Below, piece by piece: positions 52,839 through 63,510 of a stretch of 64,000 nt of DNA (its first letter is position 1; each line of letters begins with the position of its first letter). The notes below the pieces were generated by a model that was not told the origin of the DNA, ran no database searches, and worked only from the letters and a program-made list of their open reading frames with translations. The translations under genes were made by a program, and so were the position numbers. The stretch lies in assembly GCF_002979555.1 (NCBI RefSeq), contig NZ_PCOZ01000002.1, positions 1-64,000 on the forward strand, given 5' to 3'. The DNA comes from Pseudomonas sp. MYb60. Its GTDB lineage: Bacteria > Pseudomonadota > Gammaproteobacteria > Pseudomonadales > Pseudomonadaceae.

Positions 52839-54013
52839 GCATTATCCGATTCGACAATGTCGACGTAATCTTCTCCAAAGACCCACGCGAAGCACTCAAG
52901 CTGCTGGACCAGGGCATGAGCCGTAACGAGATCCTGAAAAAGACCGGGCAGATTGTCGGCGTCGAGAAGGCCAGCCTGGACATTGAGAAAGGCGAGATCT
53001 GCGTGCTGATGGGCCTGTCGGGCTCGGGCAAGTCGAGCCTGCTGCGCTGCATCAACGGCCTCAACACTGTCAGCCGTGGCCAGTTGTTCGTGGAGCATGA
53101 AGGTCGCCAGATCGATATCGCTTCGTGCACGCCGGCCGAACTGAAAATGATGCGCACCAAGCGCATCGCCATGGTGTTCCAGAAGTTCGCCCTGATGCCT
53201 TGGCTAACGGTGCGCGAAAACATCAGCTTCGGCCTGGAGATGCAGGGCCGCCCGGAGAAAGACCGACGCAAGCTGGTGGATGAAAAACTCGAGCTGGTGG
53301 GCCTGACCCAATGGCGCAACAAGAAGCCGGACGAACTTTCCGGCGGCATGCAGCAGCGCGTCGGCCTGGCCCGTGCGTTGGCGATGGACGCCGATATCCT
53401 GCTGATGGACGAACCCTTTTCCGCCCTCGATCCGCTGATCCGCCAGGGCCTTCAGGATGAGTTGCTGGAGCTGCAGCGCAAGCTCAGCAAGACCATCGTG
53501 TTCGTGAGCCACGACCTCGACGAGGCGCTCAAACTGGGCAGCCGTATCGCGATCATGAAAGACGGCAAGATCATCCAGTACAGCGTGCCGGAAGAAATCG
53601 TGCTGAACCCGGCAGACGACTATGTGCGCACCTTCGTCGCCCACACCAACCCGCTGAACGTACTGTGCGGCCGCAGCCTGATGCGCACCCTGGACAACTG
53701 CAAGCGCGTGAACGGTTCGGTGTGCCTGGACCCAGGTGGCGACTCGTGGCTGGACCTGGCCGAAGGCAACACCATCCAGGGCGCGCGCCAGAATGGCGTG
53801 GTGATGAACCTGCAGAACTGGGCACCGGGGCAAGCGGTGGAAGGTTTGGGCCGGGTACCGACACTGGTGGACTCCAATATCGGCATGCGCGATGCGCTGC
53901 AGATTCGTTATCACACCGGCAACAAGCTGGTGTTGCATGACAACAACAAGGTGGTGGGGATCTTGGGCGACAGCGAGCTCTACCATGCCCTTCTAGGCAA
54001 GAACCTGGGCTGA
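52835..54013 (+). CDS. cbcV: Choline/betaine ABC transporter ATPase CbcV
   Basis: A 392-residue ProV-type ATPase. Walker A GLSGSGKS is at 60-67, the signature LSGGMQQRVGLARA is near 170, and Walker B ILLMDEPFSALD follows. The C-terminal CBS-like regulatory part (about 280-390) is present. It energises import of choline, betaine and carnitine together with CbcX, CaiX and CbcW. It is followed by a REP and the convergent betT. Confidence 0.94.
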   Translation: MSIIRFDNVDVIFSKDPREALKLLDQGMSRNEILKKTGQIVGVEKASLDIEKGEICVLMGLSGSGKSSLLRCINGLNTVSRGQLFVEHEGRQIDIASCTPAELKMMRTKRIAMVFQKFALMPWLTVRENISFGLEMQGRPEKDRRKLVDEKLELVGLTQWRNKKPDELSGGMQQRVGLARALAMDADILLMDEPFSALDPLIRQGLQDELLELQRKLSKTIVFVSHDLDEALKLGSRIAIMKDGKIIQYSVPEEIVLNPADDYVRTFVAHTNPLNVLCGRSLMRTLDNCKRVNGSVCLDPGGDSWLDLAEGNTIQGARQNGVVMNLQNWAPGQAVEGLGRVPTLVDSNIGMRDALQIRYHTGNKLVLHDNNKVVGILGDSELYHALLGKNLG

Positions 54014-54030
54014 CAGACACTGCAAATCAA

Positions 54031-54061
54031 ATGTGGGAGAGGGCTTGCCCCCTCCCACACT
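54031..54061. repeat. REP palindrome between convergent cbcV and betT
   Basis: ATGTGGGAGAGGGC and CCCCTCCCACA with one mismatch, in the convergent gap. Confidence 0.8.
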
Positions 54062-54078
54062 TAAAGCACTACCAGGCT

Positions 54079-56070
54079 TCAGCTATAGACCCGGCCAAGG
54101 AGCTGCCGATGGCTTTCAAACTGATCGAGCACATCCCGGGTGATCTGTTCCTGGGTGAAGCCCATCAGGTCGTATTCCTGAGGACCGTTGTGCAGGTAGA
54201 CCTCAGCGCGGTAGTAACGGGTGCGCTCTTCCTCGGGCAGGTCGCTCGGTGCCGACGAGTAGGCATCCAGGCTCACTTCGTAGACAAACGGGTTACCCTC
54301 TTCCATCTCGATCCGCACGCCGATGCAGCGCTTGGACTTACCGAGCAAGGTCTGCACTTCCAGCCCTTGGTCCCGCAGCGTCACCGCTGCTTCTTCCAAC
54401 GCCGGCGTTACGTGCTTGTCCATGAAACGCTGCACCGTGCCCTGGCTCGGTTGCAGGTCCAGTGCAGTCAAGCGCTCGCTGAACCCACGACGGCCACGCT
54501 CGGCCAATTGCGCCTGCTCCTGTTCGATCGCCGCATCCTGGCGCATGGCCTTGTGCAGGCCGAACATGAAGCACACCAGCACCACCGAGAACGGCAGCCC
54601 TGCCAACACCACCATAGTTTGCATGGCCTGGAAGTTACCCGCGAACAGCAGGCCGATGGTCACCAGCGTGATCACCGCCGACCAGAAGATCCGCAGCCAG
54701 TGCGGCGCATCTTCATCCACGTTGCCGCCCTTGCAGGAAAGGTTGGCCATCATCACCGCGCCGGAATCCGCCGGGGTCAGGAACAGCACGAAGCCCACAA
54801 AGATCGACACCCCGATGACGATTTTCGACGCCGGGTAGTACTCAAGCAATTGGTAGATGGCCATCGACGGTTGTTCCAGTGCCGTCTTGCCCAACTCCAC
54901 CGCGCCCTGGTTCAGCACCAGGTCCAGCGCCGAGTTACCGAAGATCGACAGCCACGCCAGGGTAAAGCCCAGCGGGATCAGCAGTACGCCGGCCACCAGT
55001 TCACGCACCGAACGGCCACGGGAAATACGCGCGATGAACATGCCCACGAATGGCGCCCAGGAAATCCACCAGGCCCAGTAGAACAGGGTCCACAGGCCCA
55101 TCCAGCCTTCGGTCTTGGCCGCATCGCCTTCATACACATACAGGTCGAAGGTCTTCAGCACGATACCGTTGAGGTAGTCACCGGTGTTCTGCACCAGGCC
55201 GTTGAGCAGGTGCAGGGTCGGGCCAAACAACAGCACGAAGATCAGCAAGCCACTGAACAGCACAATGTTGAGGTTGGACAGGCGACGAATGCCGTTCTCC
55301 ACACCCGACACGGCGGCGATGGTTGCCACGGTGCTCATCACGATGATCACGATCAGCAGGTTGGTGTTGTTGTGCGCCATGCCGAACAGGTTTTCCAGCC
55401 CGGACGACACTTGCATCGCGCCAATCCCCAGGTTGGTCACCAGGCCCAGCAGGGTCACGAACATGCCAAAACCGTCCACCGCGTGGCCGGCCGCGCCCTT
55501 CACCCAGCGCTCGCCCACCAGCGGGTACAGCGCCGAACGCAAGGCCAGCGGCTGGTTGTGACGGTAGGCGAAGTACGCCACGGCCAGGCCGACCAAGGCG
55601 TAGATCGCCCAGCCGTGCAGGCCCCAGTGCAGGAACGTCAGTTGCAGCGCCTGGCGTGCAGCCATGTTGCTGGCGGCGGCGCCTTCGGGCGGGTTGAAGT
55701 AGTGGTCCAACGGCTCCGAGGCGCCGAAATACAACAGCGAGATGCCGATACCCGACGAGAACAGCATGCCGGCCCAGGCGCCGTAGCTGAAGTCCGGGGT
55801 GTCGTCCTTGCTGCCCAGCTTCAACTTGCCGTAGGACGAAAACGCCAGGCCCACCACGAACACCAGGTAGGCGGCAATGACCACCATGTAGTACCAGCCA
55901 AAGCTTTTCGACAGCCAGGCTTGCGCGACACCGAGCAGGCGCCCGGCCTCCTGCGGGGCGATGATCAGGATGGCGGTCAACAACAGAATCAACGCGGTGG
56001 AGGTGTAGAACACCCAACCGTTGACCCGCACCTTTTCTGGCGGGGTCTTTATGAGAGAGGCAGAACTCAT
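54079..56070 (-). CDS. betT: BCCT-family choline/betaine transporter BetT
   Basis: A 663-residue transporter of the BCCT family with twelve predicted membrane helices and a long hydrophilic C-terminal domain (about 500-663), as in osmosensing BetT proteins. The FSSGIGISLLYFGASEPL segment and the YWAWWISWAPFVGMF aromatic helix are the conserved substrate region; a GIGIS rather than GMGIG motif fits proton-coupled members. The start at ATG 56070 is preferred to the open frame upstream. It is divergent from betI, with a shared palindrome between them. Confidence 0.93.
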   Translation of the reverse strand: MSSASLIKTPPEKVRVNGWVFYTSTALILLLTAILIIAPQEAGRLLGVAQAWLSKSFGWYYMVVIAAYLVFVVGLAFSSYGKLKLGSKDDTPDFSYGAWAGMLFSSGIGISLLYFGASEPLDHYFNPPEGAAASNMAARQALQLTFLHWGLHGWAIYALVGLAVAYFAYRHNQPLALRSALYPLVGERWVKGAAGHAVDGFGMFVTLLGLVTNLGIGAMQVSSGLENLFGMAHNNTNLLIVIIVMSTVATIAAVSGVENGIRRLSNLNIVLFSGLLIFVLLFGPTLHLLNGLVQNTGDYLNGIVLKTFDLYVYEGDAAKTEGWMGLWTLFYWAWWISWAPFVGMFIARISRGRSVRELVAGVLLIPLGFTLAWLSIFGNSALDLVLNQGAVELGKTALEQPSMAIYQLLEYYPASKIVIGVSIFVGFVLFLTPADSGAVMMANLSCKGGNVDEDAPHWLRIFWSAVITLVTIGLLFAGNFQAMQTMVVLAGLPFSVVLVCFMFGLHKAMRQDAAIEQEQAQLAERGRRGFSERLTALDLQPSQGTVQRFMDKHVTPALEEAAVTLRDQGLEVQTLLGKSKRCIGVRIEMEEGNPFVYEVSLDAYSSAPSDLPEEERTRYYRAEVYLHNGPQEYDLMGFTQEQITRDVLDQFESHRQLLGRVYS

Positions 56071-56152
56071 GGCGCAGATGCTCCGGGCAGTGCGAAAGAG
56101 AAACACAAGGCAACGGTTATCCCGGGACATCGATTTTTCGGCAGTCGACGGA

Positions 56153-56174
56153 CGGGTGTTATAAAGACACCCCG
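56153..56174. repeat. Small hairpin in the betT leader
   Basis: CGGGTGT (56153-56159) pairs with ACACCCCG (56167-56174) with one bulge around TATAAAG, upstream of betT. Its role is unclear. Confidence 0.35.
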
Positions 56175-56303
56175 AAAATCCTTGGGCCCCGACGCAAGCG
56201 GTACACGGGGGGTTTCAAGGGTTTTTGCAGGTGTCAGATGCCACCGCCTATTTGTAGGAAATACCTGTAGGCAGCGACCATTTGTCGCAGAGCTTATTCT
56301 TTG

Positions 56304-56323
56304 TTGATTGAACGTTCAATCAA
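56304..56323. promoter_or_regulatory. BetI operator (perfect 20-bp palindrome)
   Basis: TTGATTGAACGTTCAATCAA is an uninterrupted dyad centred between betT and betI, 70 bases before the betI start. Its ATTGAACGT core is like the E. coli bet operator. Position over promoter elements for both directions fits repression of betT and betIBA by BetI until choline is present. Confidence 0.75.
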
Positions 56324-56392
56324 AACAAAATAGACTGGCCATCAAGCCGACGGACGTTTACGCCAGTCGGATGGCCTAAGGAGAGGTGCTAC

Positions 56393-56986
56393 ATGCCCAA
56401 GGTCGGTATGCAACCCATACGCCGCCAGCAGTTGATCGAAGCCACGATGACGGCCATCGATCAGGTCGGGATGGGAGATGCCAGCATTGCGCTGATCGCC
56501 CGTTTGGCCGGCGTCTCGAACGGCATCATCAGTCACTACTTCAAGGACAAGAACGGCCTTATTGCAGCGACGATGCGCTATTTGATGAACGCGCTGATCG
56601 ACAACGTCCACGAACGCAGGCGTGCGCTGACGGACGACAGCCCACGGGCACATCTTCAGGTGATCATCGAGGGCAACTTCGACGCCAGCCAGGTCAACGG
56701 ACCGGCAATGAAAACCTGGCTGGCCTTCTGGGCCACCAGCATGCACCACCCGTCATTGCACAGGTTGCAGCGGATCAACGATCAACGTCTGTATTCCAAC
56801 CTGTGCTGCCAGTTCCGCCGAGTGCTGCCGCTGCCGCACGCACGCAAAGCAGCCCGAGGCCTGGCGGCCCTGATCGACGGTTTGTGGTTGCGCGGCGCCC
56901 TGTCGGGAGACGCTTTCGACACGGCGCAGGCGCAACGGATCGCTTACGAATACATGGATTTCCAATTGGCCAAGCAGGTGAGTTAG
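56393..56986 (+). CDS. betI: TetR-family choline-sensing repressor BetI
   Basis: A 197-residue TetR-type repressor with an N-terminal helix-turn-helix (about 10-55; [21 protein letters not shown]) and a helical ligand domain. The conserved [21 protein letters not shown] segment is specific to BetI. It represses the bet genes and is released by choline. The start [10 protein letters not shown] is standard. First gene of betIBA, with 110 bases before betB. Confidence 0.95.
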   Translation: MPKVGMQPIRRQQLIEATMTAIDQVGMGDASIALIARLAGVSNGIISHYFKDKNGLIAATMRYLMNALIDNVHERRRALTDDSPRAHLQVIIEGNFDASQVNGPAMKTWLAFWATSMHHPSLHRLQRINDQRLYSNLCCQFRRVLPLPHARKAARGLAALIDGLWLRGALSGDAFDTAQAQRIAYEYMDFQLAKQVS

Positions 56987-57096
56987 AGCACACATAACCG
57001 CTCAACCCCTGAACTGCTGTCGCTCAGTGTTGCCACACCCTTATGGCCCACTGTTCGGCGGTCAACGCCAACCACTTATGCACTTGCGAGGACTTT

Positions 57097-58569
57097 ATGG
57101 CCCGTTTCGAACTGCAAAAACTCTACATTGACGGCGGCTACAGCGACGCTGGCAGCGATGCCACCTTCGAAGCCATCAACCCGGCTAACGGTGAAGTTCT
57201 CGCCCAAGTGCAACGCGCTACGAAAGAAGACGTTGAACGTGCCGTGGTCAGCGCTGAAAAAGGCCAGAAAATCTGGGCCGCCATGACCGCCATGGAGCGT
57301 TCGCGCATCCTGCGTCGTGCCGTCGACATCCTGCGCGAGCGCAACGACGAGCTGGCGGCCCTGGAAACCCTGGACACCGGTAAAGCCTTCTCCGAAACCA
57401 AATACGTCGACATCGTCACCGGCGCCGACGTGCTGGAATACTACGCCGGCCTGGTGCCGGCCATCGAAGGCGAGCAGATCCCGCTGCGCGACACGTCGTT
57501 CGTCTACACCCGCCGCGAGCCGCTGGGTGTGGTCGCCGGTATCGGCGCGTGGAACTACCCGATCCAGATCGCCCTGTGGAAATCCGCACCGGCCCTGGCC
57601 GCGGGTAACGCGATGATCTTCAAGCCAAGCGAAGTCACCTCGCTGACCACTCTGAAACTGGCCGAGATCTACACCGAAGCCGGCGTACCAGCAGGCGTGT
57701 TCAACGTATTGACCGGCAGCGGCCGTGAAGTCGGCACCTGGCTGACCGAGCACCCGCGCATCGAGAAAATCTCGTTCACCGGCGGCACCGACACCGGCAA
57801 GAAAGTCATGGCCAGCGCCTCGAGCTCCTCGCTCAAAGACGTGACCATGGAACTGGGCGGCAAGTCCCCGCTGATCATCTTCGACGACGCCGACCTGGAT
57901 CGCGCCGCCGACACCGCGATGATGGCCAACTTCTACAGCTCCGGCCAGGTCTGCACCAACGGCACCCGCGTGTTCGTGCCCAAGCACCTGCAAGCGGCGT
58001 TCGAAGCCAAGATCGTCGAGCGTGTCGCGCGTATTCGCATCGGCAACCCGGAAGACGAAAACACCAACTTCGGCCCGCTGGTCAGCTTCGCCCACATGGA
58101 AAGCGTGCTCGGCTACATCGCCAAGGGCAAAGAGCAAGGCGCCCGCCTGCTGTGCGGCGGCGACCGCCTGACCGATGGCGACTTCGCCAACGGTGCCTTC
58201 GTGGCCCCGACCGTGTTCACCGACTGCACCGACGACATGGTCATCGTGCGTGAAGAAATCTTCGGTCCAGTCATGGCGATCCTGACCTACGAAACCGAAG
58301 AAGAAGTGATCCGCCGCGCCAACGACACCGACTTCGGCCTGGCTGCCGGCCTGGTGACCAAGGACCTGAACCGCGCCCACCGCGTGATTCATCAGCTGGA
58401 AGCCGGTATCTGCTGGATCAACGCCTGGGGCGAATCCGACGCGAAGATGCCGGTCGGTGGCTACAAGCAATCGGGTGTAGGTCGTGAGAACGGTATCAGC
58501 TCGCTGAACAACTTCACTCGCATCAAATCGGTACAGGTTGAGCTGGGCGATTACGCCTCGGTGTTCTAA
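57097..58569 (+). CDS. betB: Betaine aldehyde dehydrogenase
   Basis: A 490-residue NAD(P)-dependent aldehyde dehydrogenase that turns betaine aldehyde into glycine betaine. Catalytic Glu252 (MELGGKSP) and Cys286 (SGQVCTNGT) are in place, as is the [17 protein letters not shown] loop. The start at ATG 57097 ([10 protein letters not shown]) matches the family; the open frame upstream is not used. Confidence 0.96.
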   Translation: MARFELQKLYIDGGYSDAGSDATFEAINPANGEVLAQVQRATKEDVERAVVSAEKGQKIWAAMTAMERSRILRRAVDILRERNDELAALETLDTGKAFSETKYVDIVTGADVLEYYAGLVPAIEGEQIPLRDTSFVYTRREPLGVVAGIGAWNYPIQIALWKSAPALAAGNAMIFKPSEVTSLTTLKLAEIYTEAGVPAGVFNVLTGSGREVGTWLTEHPRIEKISFTGGTDTGKKVMASASSSSLKDVTMELGGKSPLIIFDDADLDRAADTAMMANFYSSGQVCTNGTRVFVPKHLQAAFEAKIVERVARIRIGNPEDENTNFGPLVSFAHMESVLGYIAKGKEQGARLLCGGDRLTDGDFANGAFVAPTVFTDCTDDMVIVREEIFGPVMAILTYETEEEVIRRANDTDFGLAAGLVTKDLNRAHRVIHQLEAGICWINAWGESDAKMPVGGYKQSGVGRENGISSLNNFTRIKSVQVELGDYASVF

Positions 58570-58600
58570 GAGCCGAGTCTTGTATTGCCTGTGAGTGCCC

Positions 58601-58676
58601 TATCGCAGGCAAGCCAGCTCCCACATTTGACTGTGTGAACCCGATCAAATGTGGGAGGGGGCTTGCCCCCGATGAG
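58601..58676. repeat. REPIN between betB and betA
   Basis: A degenerate left REP (TATCGCAGGCAAGCC...CTCCCACA) faces an intact right REP (GTGGGAGGGGGCTTGCCCCC). Inside the betIBA operon. Confidence 0.8.
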
Positions 58677-58712
58677 GCCCTACCTGACCACACTTCAAAG
58701 AGGGTGCATCCA

Positions 58713-60416
58713 ATGTCCCAAGAATACGATTACATCATTGTGGGTGCCGGCTCCGCCGGTAACACCCTGGCGACCCGTCTGACCGAAGACGAAGGCGTCA
58801 CCGTTTTGCTGCTGGAAGCCGGCGGCCCGGACTACCGTCTCGATTTCCGTACCCAGATGCCCGCCGCACTGGCCTTCCCGCTGCAAGGGCGCCGCTACAA
58901 CTGGGCCTACGAGACCGATCCAGAGCCACACATGGACGGCCGCCGCATGGAATGTGGTCGTGGCAAGGGCCTGGGCGGTTCCTCGCTGATCAACGGCATG
59001 TGCTACATCCGTGGCAACGCGATGGACTACGACGGCTGGTCGAAACTGCCAGGCCTGGAAGACTGGACCTACCTGGATTGCCTGCCCTATTTCAGAAAAG
59101 CTGAAACCCGGGACATCGGCCCCAACGATTGGCACGGCGGCGATGGCCCGGTCAGCGTGACCACGCCTAAAGCCGGCAACAACCCGCTGTTCCACGCCAT
59201 GGTGGAAGCCGGCGTACAGGCCGGTTACCCGCGCACCGAAGACTTGAACGGCTACCAGCAGGAAGGCTTCGGCCCGATGGACCGTACCGTCACGCCGAAT
59301 GGCCGTCGCGCCAGCACCGCGCGCGGTTACCTGGACACTGCCAAGAAGCGCTCGACGCTGACCATCGTCACCCACGCCCTCACCGACAAAGTGCTGTTCG
59401 AAGGCAAGCGTGCGGTTGGCGTGCGTTACCTGATCGGCGCTGCCGAAGAGCGCGTTGAAGCCCGTGCCCGCAAGGAAGTACTGGTGTGCAGCGGCGCAAT
59501 CGCTTCGCCGCAACTGCTGCAACGTTCCGGTGTCGGCCCGGCCAAACTGCTGGAAAGCCTCGACATCCCGGTGGTCCACGACCTGCCCGGCGTCGGTGAA
59601 AACCTGCAGGATCACCTTGAGCTGTACCTGCAATATGCGTGCACCCAACCGGTGTCGCTGTACCCGTCGCTGCTCTGGTACAACCAGCCGGCCATTGGTG
59701 CAGAGTGGCTGTTCAATGGCACCGGCATCGGCGCCAGCAACCAGTTCGAAGCGGGCGGTTTTATCCGTACCCGTGAAGAGTTCGAGTGGCCGAACATCCA
59801 GTACCACTTCCTGCCAGTGGCGATTAACTACAACGGCAGCAACGGTGTGAAAGAGCACGGTTTCCAGGCGCACATGGGCTCCATGCGCTCGCCGAGCCGT
59901 GGTCGCATCCAACTCAAGTCGAAGAACCCGCGGGACTACCCGAGCATCCTCTTCAACTACATGGCCTCCGAGCAGGACTGGCAGGAATTCCGCGACGGCA
60001 TTCGCCTGACCCGTGAAATCATGCAACAGCCGGCCCTGGACCCGTACCGTGGCCGCGAAATCAGCCCAGGTATTGAAGTGCAAACCGATGAGCAGCTCGA
60101 CACGTTCATCCGCGAGCACGCCGAGACCGCGTTCCACCCGTCCTGCTCGTGCAAGATGGGCACCGACGAGATGGCGGTAGTGGACGCTGAAGGCCGCGTG
60201 CATGGCATGCAGGGGCTGCGCGTTGTGGATGCGTCGATCATGCCGATCATCACCACGGGTAACCTGAACGCGCCGACGATCATGATCGCCGAGAAAATCG
60301 CCGACAAGATCCGTGGCCGCCAGCCGCTGCCGCGCAGCACCGCCGACTACTACGTGGCAGGCACCGCGCCAGTGCGTGGCAAGCCGCTGCGTGAAGTGGG
60401 CCCGACCGCGCAGTAA
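58713..60416 (+). CDS. betA: Choline dehydrogenase
   Basis: A 567-residue GMC-family flavoenzyme. The N-terminal FAD motif is [14 protein letters not shown], the two GMC signatures follow ([10 protein letters not shown] and [15 protein letters not shown]), and the catalytic His is in HPSCSCKMG. It oxidises choline to betaine aldehyde and passes electrons to the membrane quinone pool. AGAGGG before ATG 58713 supports the start over the open upstream frame. Confidence 0.96.
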   Translation: MSQEYDYIIVGAGSAGNTLATRLTEDEGVTVLLLEAGGPDYRLDFRTQMPAALAFPLQGRRYNWAYETDPEPHMDGRRMECGRGKGLGGSSLINGMCYIRGNAMDYDGWSKLPGLEDWTYLDCLPYFRKAETRDIGPNDWHGGDGPVSVTTPKAGNNPLFHAMVEAGVQAGYPRTEDLNGYQQEGFGPMDRTVTPNGRRASTARGYLDTAKKRSTLTIVTHALTDKVLFEGKRAVGVRYLIGAAEERVEARARKEVLVCSGAIASPQLLQRSGVGPAKLLESLDIPVVHDLPGVGENLQDHLELYLQYACTQPVSLYPSLLWYNQPAIGAEWLFNGTGIGASNQFEAGGFIRTREEFEWPNIQYHFLPVAINYNGSNGVKEHGFQAHMGSMRSPSRGRIQLKSKNPRDYPSILFNYMASEQDWQEFRDGIRLTREIMQQPALDPYRGREISPGIEVQTDEQLDTFIREHAETAFHPSCSCKMGTDEMAVVDAEGRVHGMQGLRVVDASIMPIITTGNLNAPTIMIAEKIADKIRGRQPLPRSTADYYVAGTAPVRGKPLREVGPTAQ

Positions 60417-60429
60417 CTGATAGACCGCC

Positions 60430-60508
60430 ATCGGGGGCAAGCCCCCTCCGACACTTGATCGGGTTCACACGGTCAAAAATGTGGGAGGGGGCTTGCCCCC
60501 GATGAGGC
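60430..60508. repeat. REPIN downstream of betA
   Basis: Inverted REPs at 60430-60455 and 60479-60508; the right unit is perfect, the left has CCGACA in place of CCCACA. Confidence 0.85.
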
Positions 60509-60589
60509 CCGAGCAGTCAATGCAAAATCCCTCCTTGATCAGCTACTCTGTCCGCCTGCCCGCGACGAGCCGCCCACAAGGAAGGCCCC

Positions 60590-62032
60590 ATGTTCGATAA
60601 ACACTCCATCCTCAAACAGCACTTCAGTGCCCTGCGCACCCGCGCCGAATTCTTCTCCCTGCGCTACGTGCGCGAATCCGGCCAACACCTGGCCGTACGC
60701 AAGAACGTCGCCGAACCGCCGCACCTGAGCCACGACGAAGGCGCCATGCTCACCGTGCGCCTCAACGGTGTGGAAGCCTACGCCGCGACCCACGATATTT
60801 CCCTTGCCGGCCTGCAAGCCGCCCTCGAGCGCGCCGAGCAGCAAGCCCGGCAGATCTTGCCCCACGCCCTCCTCGACCTGCGCGACCAGCCCGTTTCCAG
60901 CGATGTGGCCGATTACCTGTCGCCCAACCTCGAGCAGCCCTTCCCGTCCTTGAGCGACTGCTACCAGTTGCTCGGCAGCGAATCGGCCGCCGTGCCCAAG
61001 GACGAGCGCCTGGTGAACTGGGAAGTCAGCCTGGGCCTGACCCACGTCGAGCAAATCTACTTCAACACCGCCGGCGCAGAACTGCGCCAGGCCCAGCGCT
61101 TTGTGTTCCCCGGTGTCAATGTCACGGCCTACGACGGCAACGACAGCCAGACCCGCACCCTGGGCGGCAGCAATTTCGGCCAGCAAGGCGGTTTCGATGT
61201 GCTCAGCCGTTTCGGCCTGGCCGGTGCCGCGCCGCGCGTTGCCGACGAAGCCCTGCAACTGCTGCTCGCGCCAAATACCCCGAACGGCCCGCGCGACCTG
61301 TTGCTGATGCCCGACCAGATGATCCTGCAGATCCACGAGTCCATCGGCCATCCCCTGGAGCTGGACCGCATCCTCGGTGACGAACGCAACTACGCCGGCA
61401 CCAGCTTCGTGAAGGCCAGCGACTTTGGCCACCTGCAATACGGCTCGCCGCTGCTCAACGTGACCTTCGACCCGGAGATCCCGGAGCAGCTCGCCAGCTA
61501 CAGCCATGACGACGATGGCACCGCCGCCAGCAAGCAATTCCTGATCCGCGAAGGGCGGCTGCTCAAGCCGCTGGGCGGGGCGTTGTCGCAGTTTCGTTCG
61601 GGCATGAGCGGCGTGGCCAACAGCCGTGCCAGCAGTTGGAACCGCGCGCCCATCGACCGCATGGCCAACCTGAATATCGAGGCCGGCGACAAACGCCTCG
61701 ATCAACTGATTGGCGGCATCGAACGCGGCGTCCTGATGTCCACCAACCGTTCGTGGTCCATCGACGATGCGCGCAACAAGTTCCAGTTCGGCTGCGAATG
61801 GGGCCAGTTGATCGAGAACGGCGAGCTCAAAGGCGTGGTCAAGAACCCCAACTACCGGGCTATTTCCGCGCAGTTCTGGCGCAACCTCAGCGCGGTCGGC
61901 GATGCCAGCACCTTCAAGGTACTGGGCACGCCAAACTGCGGCAAAGGCGAACCCAACCAAGTGATCCGGGTCGGCCATGCGTCGCCGGCCTGTGTGTTCA
62001 GCAACGTGGATGTATTCGGGGGAGATGCCTGA
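60590..62032 (+). CDS. TldD/PmbA family metallopeptidase (TldD-type, HExxxH)
   Basis: A 480-residue member of peptidase family U62/M103. The zinc motif HESIGH at 249-254 is that of TldD, the catalytic partner in TldD-TldE proteases that trim modified peptides. The stop overlaps the ATG of the next gene (TGATG), so the two are made together as a pair. The gene is a second TldD-type copy rather than the housekeeping one by its context, although this cannot be proved from the window. Confidence 0.88.
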   Translation: MFDKHSILKQHFSALRTRAEFFSLRYVRESGQHLAVRKNVAEPPHLSHDEGAMLTVRLNGVEAYAATHDISLAGLQAALERAEQQARQILPHALLDLRDQPVSSDVADYLSPNLEQPFPSLSDCYQLLGSESAAVPKDERLVNWEVSLGLTHVEQIYFNTAGAELRQAQRFVFPGVNVTAYDGNDSQTRTLGGSNFGQQGGFDVLSRFGLAGAAPRVADEALQLLLAPNTPNGPRDLLLMPDQMILQIHESIGHPLELDRILGDERNYAGTSFVKASDFGHLQYGSPLLNVTFDPEIPEQLASYSHDDDGTAASKQFLIREGRLLKPLGGALSQFRSGMSGVANSRASSWNRAPIDRMANLNIEAGDKRLDQLIGGIERGVLMSTNRSWSIDDARNKFQFGCEWGQLIENGELKGVVKNPNYRAISAQFWRNLSAVGDASTFKVLGTPNCGKGEPNQVIRVGHASPACVFSNVDVFGGDA

Positions 62033-63348
62033 TGAACACCTTCAAGGCATTGGTGGAGTGGCTCAAGCAGGCCATCACCGACAGTGAACAATTTCACCTG
62101 GGCTATGCGGCGGAATCATCGGAATTCGTGCGCTTCAACCACGCCCGGGTGCGCCAGGCCGGGCAGGTGCAGCAGGCCAGCCTCACCCTCAAGCTGATCA
62201 ACGAAGGGCGCCACGCCGACCTGAGCATCACCCTGGCCGGCGAGCCGGAACTGGACCGCCAGCGCCTGGCCGACGGCCTGCAACAGTTGCGCGAAACCTT
62301 GCCGCTGCTGCCCCAGGACCCGTACCTGCTGCTCAATCACAACGCCTGGCAGAGCAACAACGAACAGGCGCAGCCGCTGCCGGAACTGTCCCGAGTACTC
62401 GAAGACATCAGCCAGGCCGCCGCTGGCGTGGACCTGGTCGGCTTCTACGCCGCCGGGCCGATCAGCCGTGGGTTTGCCAGTTCGTCGGGGGCGTTTGGCT
62501 GGCACCAGGCCAACAGCTTCAACTTTGATTTCAGCCTGTTCCACGCCAACGGCGAAGCGGTCAAGGCCAGCTACGCCGGGAGCACGTGGGACAGCGCCGA
62601 ATTCGCCACGCGTTTCCAGCAGGCCCGCGAGCAGCTGGAGTTCCTCGGCCGTGCGCTGCACCCATTGGCGCCGGGGCAGTACCGCGCCTACCTCGCCCCG
62701 GCGGCAATGGAAGAAATCATCAGCATCATCACGTGGGGCGGATTTTCCGCCCAAGCCATCGCGAGCAAAGGCAGTTCGCTGCAAAAACTGTATGCCGGCG
62801 AGCAGTCCCTGAGCCCCTTGGTAACGGTCAGCGAGCAGGTCAGCGGCTCGCTGAGCGAAGCGTTTTCCGGCGAAGGTTACCCACGCGGCGACGTCACGCT
62901 GATCGACGCGGGCAAGGCAGCGGGCGAGTTGATCAACTCCCGCAGCGCCGCCGAATACGGCTTGAGCACCAACGGCGCCAGCAGTGACGAAGCGCCGAGC
63001 GCGCTGCAGATGGCCGCAGGCAGCCTGGCCCAGGCCGATATCCTCAAGCAGTTGGGCACCGGGCTGTACATCAGCAACCTGTGGTACCTGAACTACTCCG
63101 ACCTGCCAGCCGCACGCCTCACCGGCATGACGCGGTTTGCCACATTCTGGGTGGAGGATGGCGTGATCAAAGCGCCAGTCAGCACGATGCGCTTTGATGA
63201 CAGCGTGTACAGCCTGCTGGGTTCGCAGCTCGAAGCGCTGACGGCGGAGCGGGAGTTGCTGCTGTCGGCCAGTACGTATGGGCAGCGCAATACCTCGTCC
63301 AATCTGCTCCCCGGCGCCCTGATCAAACGCCTGACACTGACCCTCTAA
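62032..63348 (+). CDS. TldE/PmbA-type partner protein without HExxxH
   Basis: A 438-residue U62-family protein that lacks the zinc motif, as TldE/PmbA subunits do. It carries family segments in the C-terminal half (QVSGSLSEAFSGEG, GLYISNLWYLNYSDLPAARLTGMTRF). It is translationally coupled to the preceding TldD-type gene and would form the heterodimer with it. No precursor-peptide gene is visible next to them. Confidence 0.87.
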   Translation: MNTFKALVEWLKQAITDSEQFHLGYAAESSEFVRFNHARVRQAGQVQQASLTLKLINEGRHADLSITLAGEPELDRQRLADGLQQLRETLPLLPQDPYLLLNHNAWQSNNEQAQPLPELSRVLEDISQAAAGVDLVGFYAAGPISRGFASSSGAFGWHQANSFNFDFSLFHANGEAVKASYAGSTWDSAEFATRFQQAREQLEFLGRALHPLAPGQYRAYLAPAAMEEIISIITWGGFSAQAIASKGSSLQKLYAGEQSLSPLVTVSEQVSGSLSEAFSGEGYPRGDVTLIDAGKAAGELINSRSAAEYGLSTNGASSDEAPSALQMAAGSLAQADILKQLGTGLYISNLWYLNYSDLPAARLTGMTRFATFWVEDGVIKAPVSTMRFDDSVYSLLGSQLEALTAERELLLSASTYGQRNTSSNLLPGALIKRLTLTL

Positions 63349-63360
63349 CTCTAAATCCAA

Positions 63361-63387
63361 TGTGGGAGGGAGCTTGCCCCCTCCCAA
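63361..63387. repeat. REP palindrome after the TldE-type gene
   Basis: TGTGGGAGGGAGCTTGCC and CCCTCCCA, with one mismatch and a shortened right arm. Confidence 0.75.
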
Positions 63388-63510
63388 GACACGTTGGGCA
63401 CTGCCGCCGCCGACGCGGTGCACCGTGAATTGCTGGATTACCTGGTGGGAAAAGGCACGGCGGTTGGCGCATAATCGCCAACACATAGCCTGCTAACCAA
63501 AAGGGTTTCC

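Noticed and set aside
54031..56307. 758-codon plus-strand open frame
   Set aside because: Antisense of betT; translation is His/Gln/Arg-rich without any domain.
57076..60440. Long minus-strand frames opposite betB and betA
   Set aside because: Shadows of two firmly identified genes.
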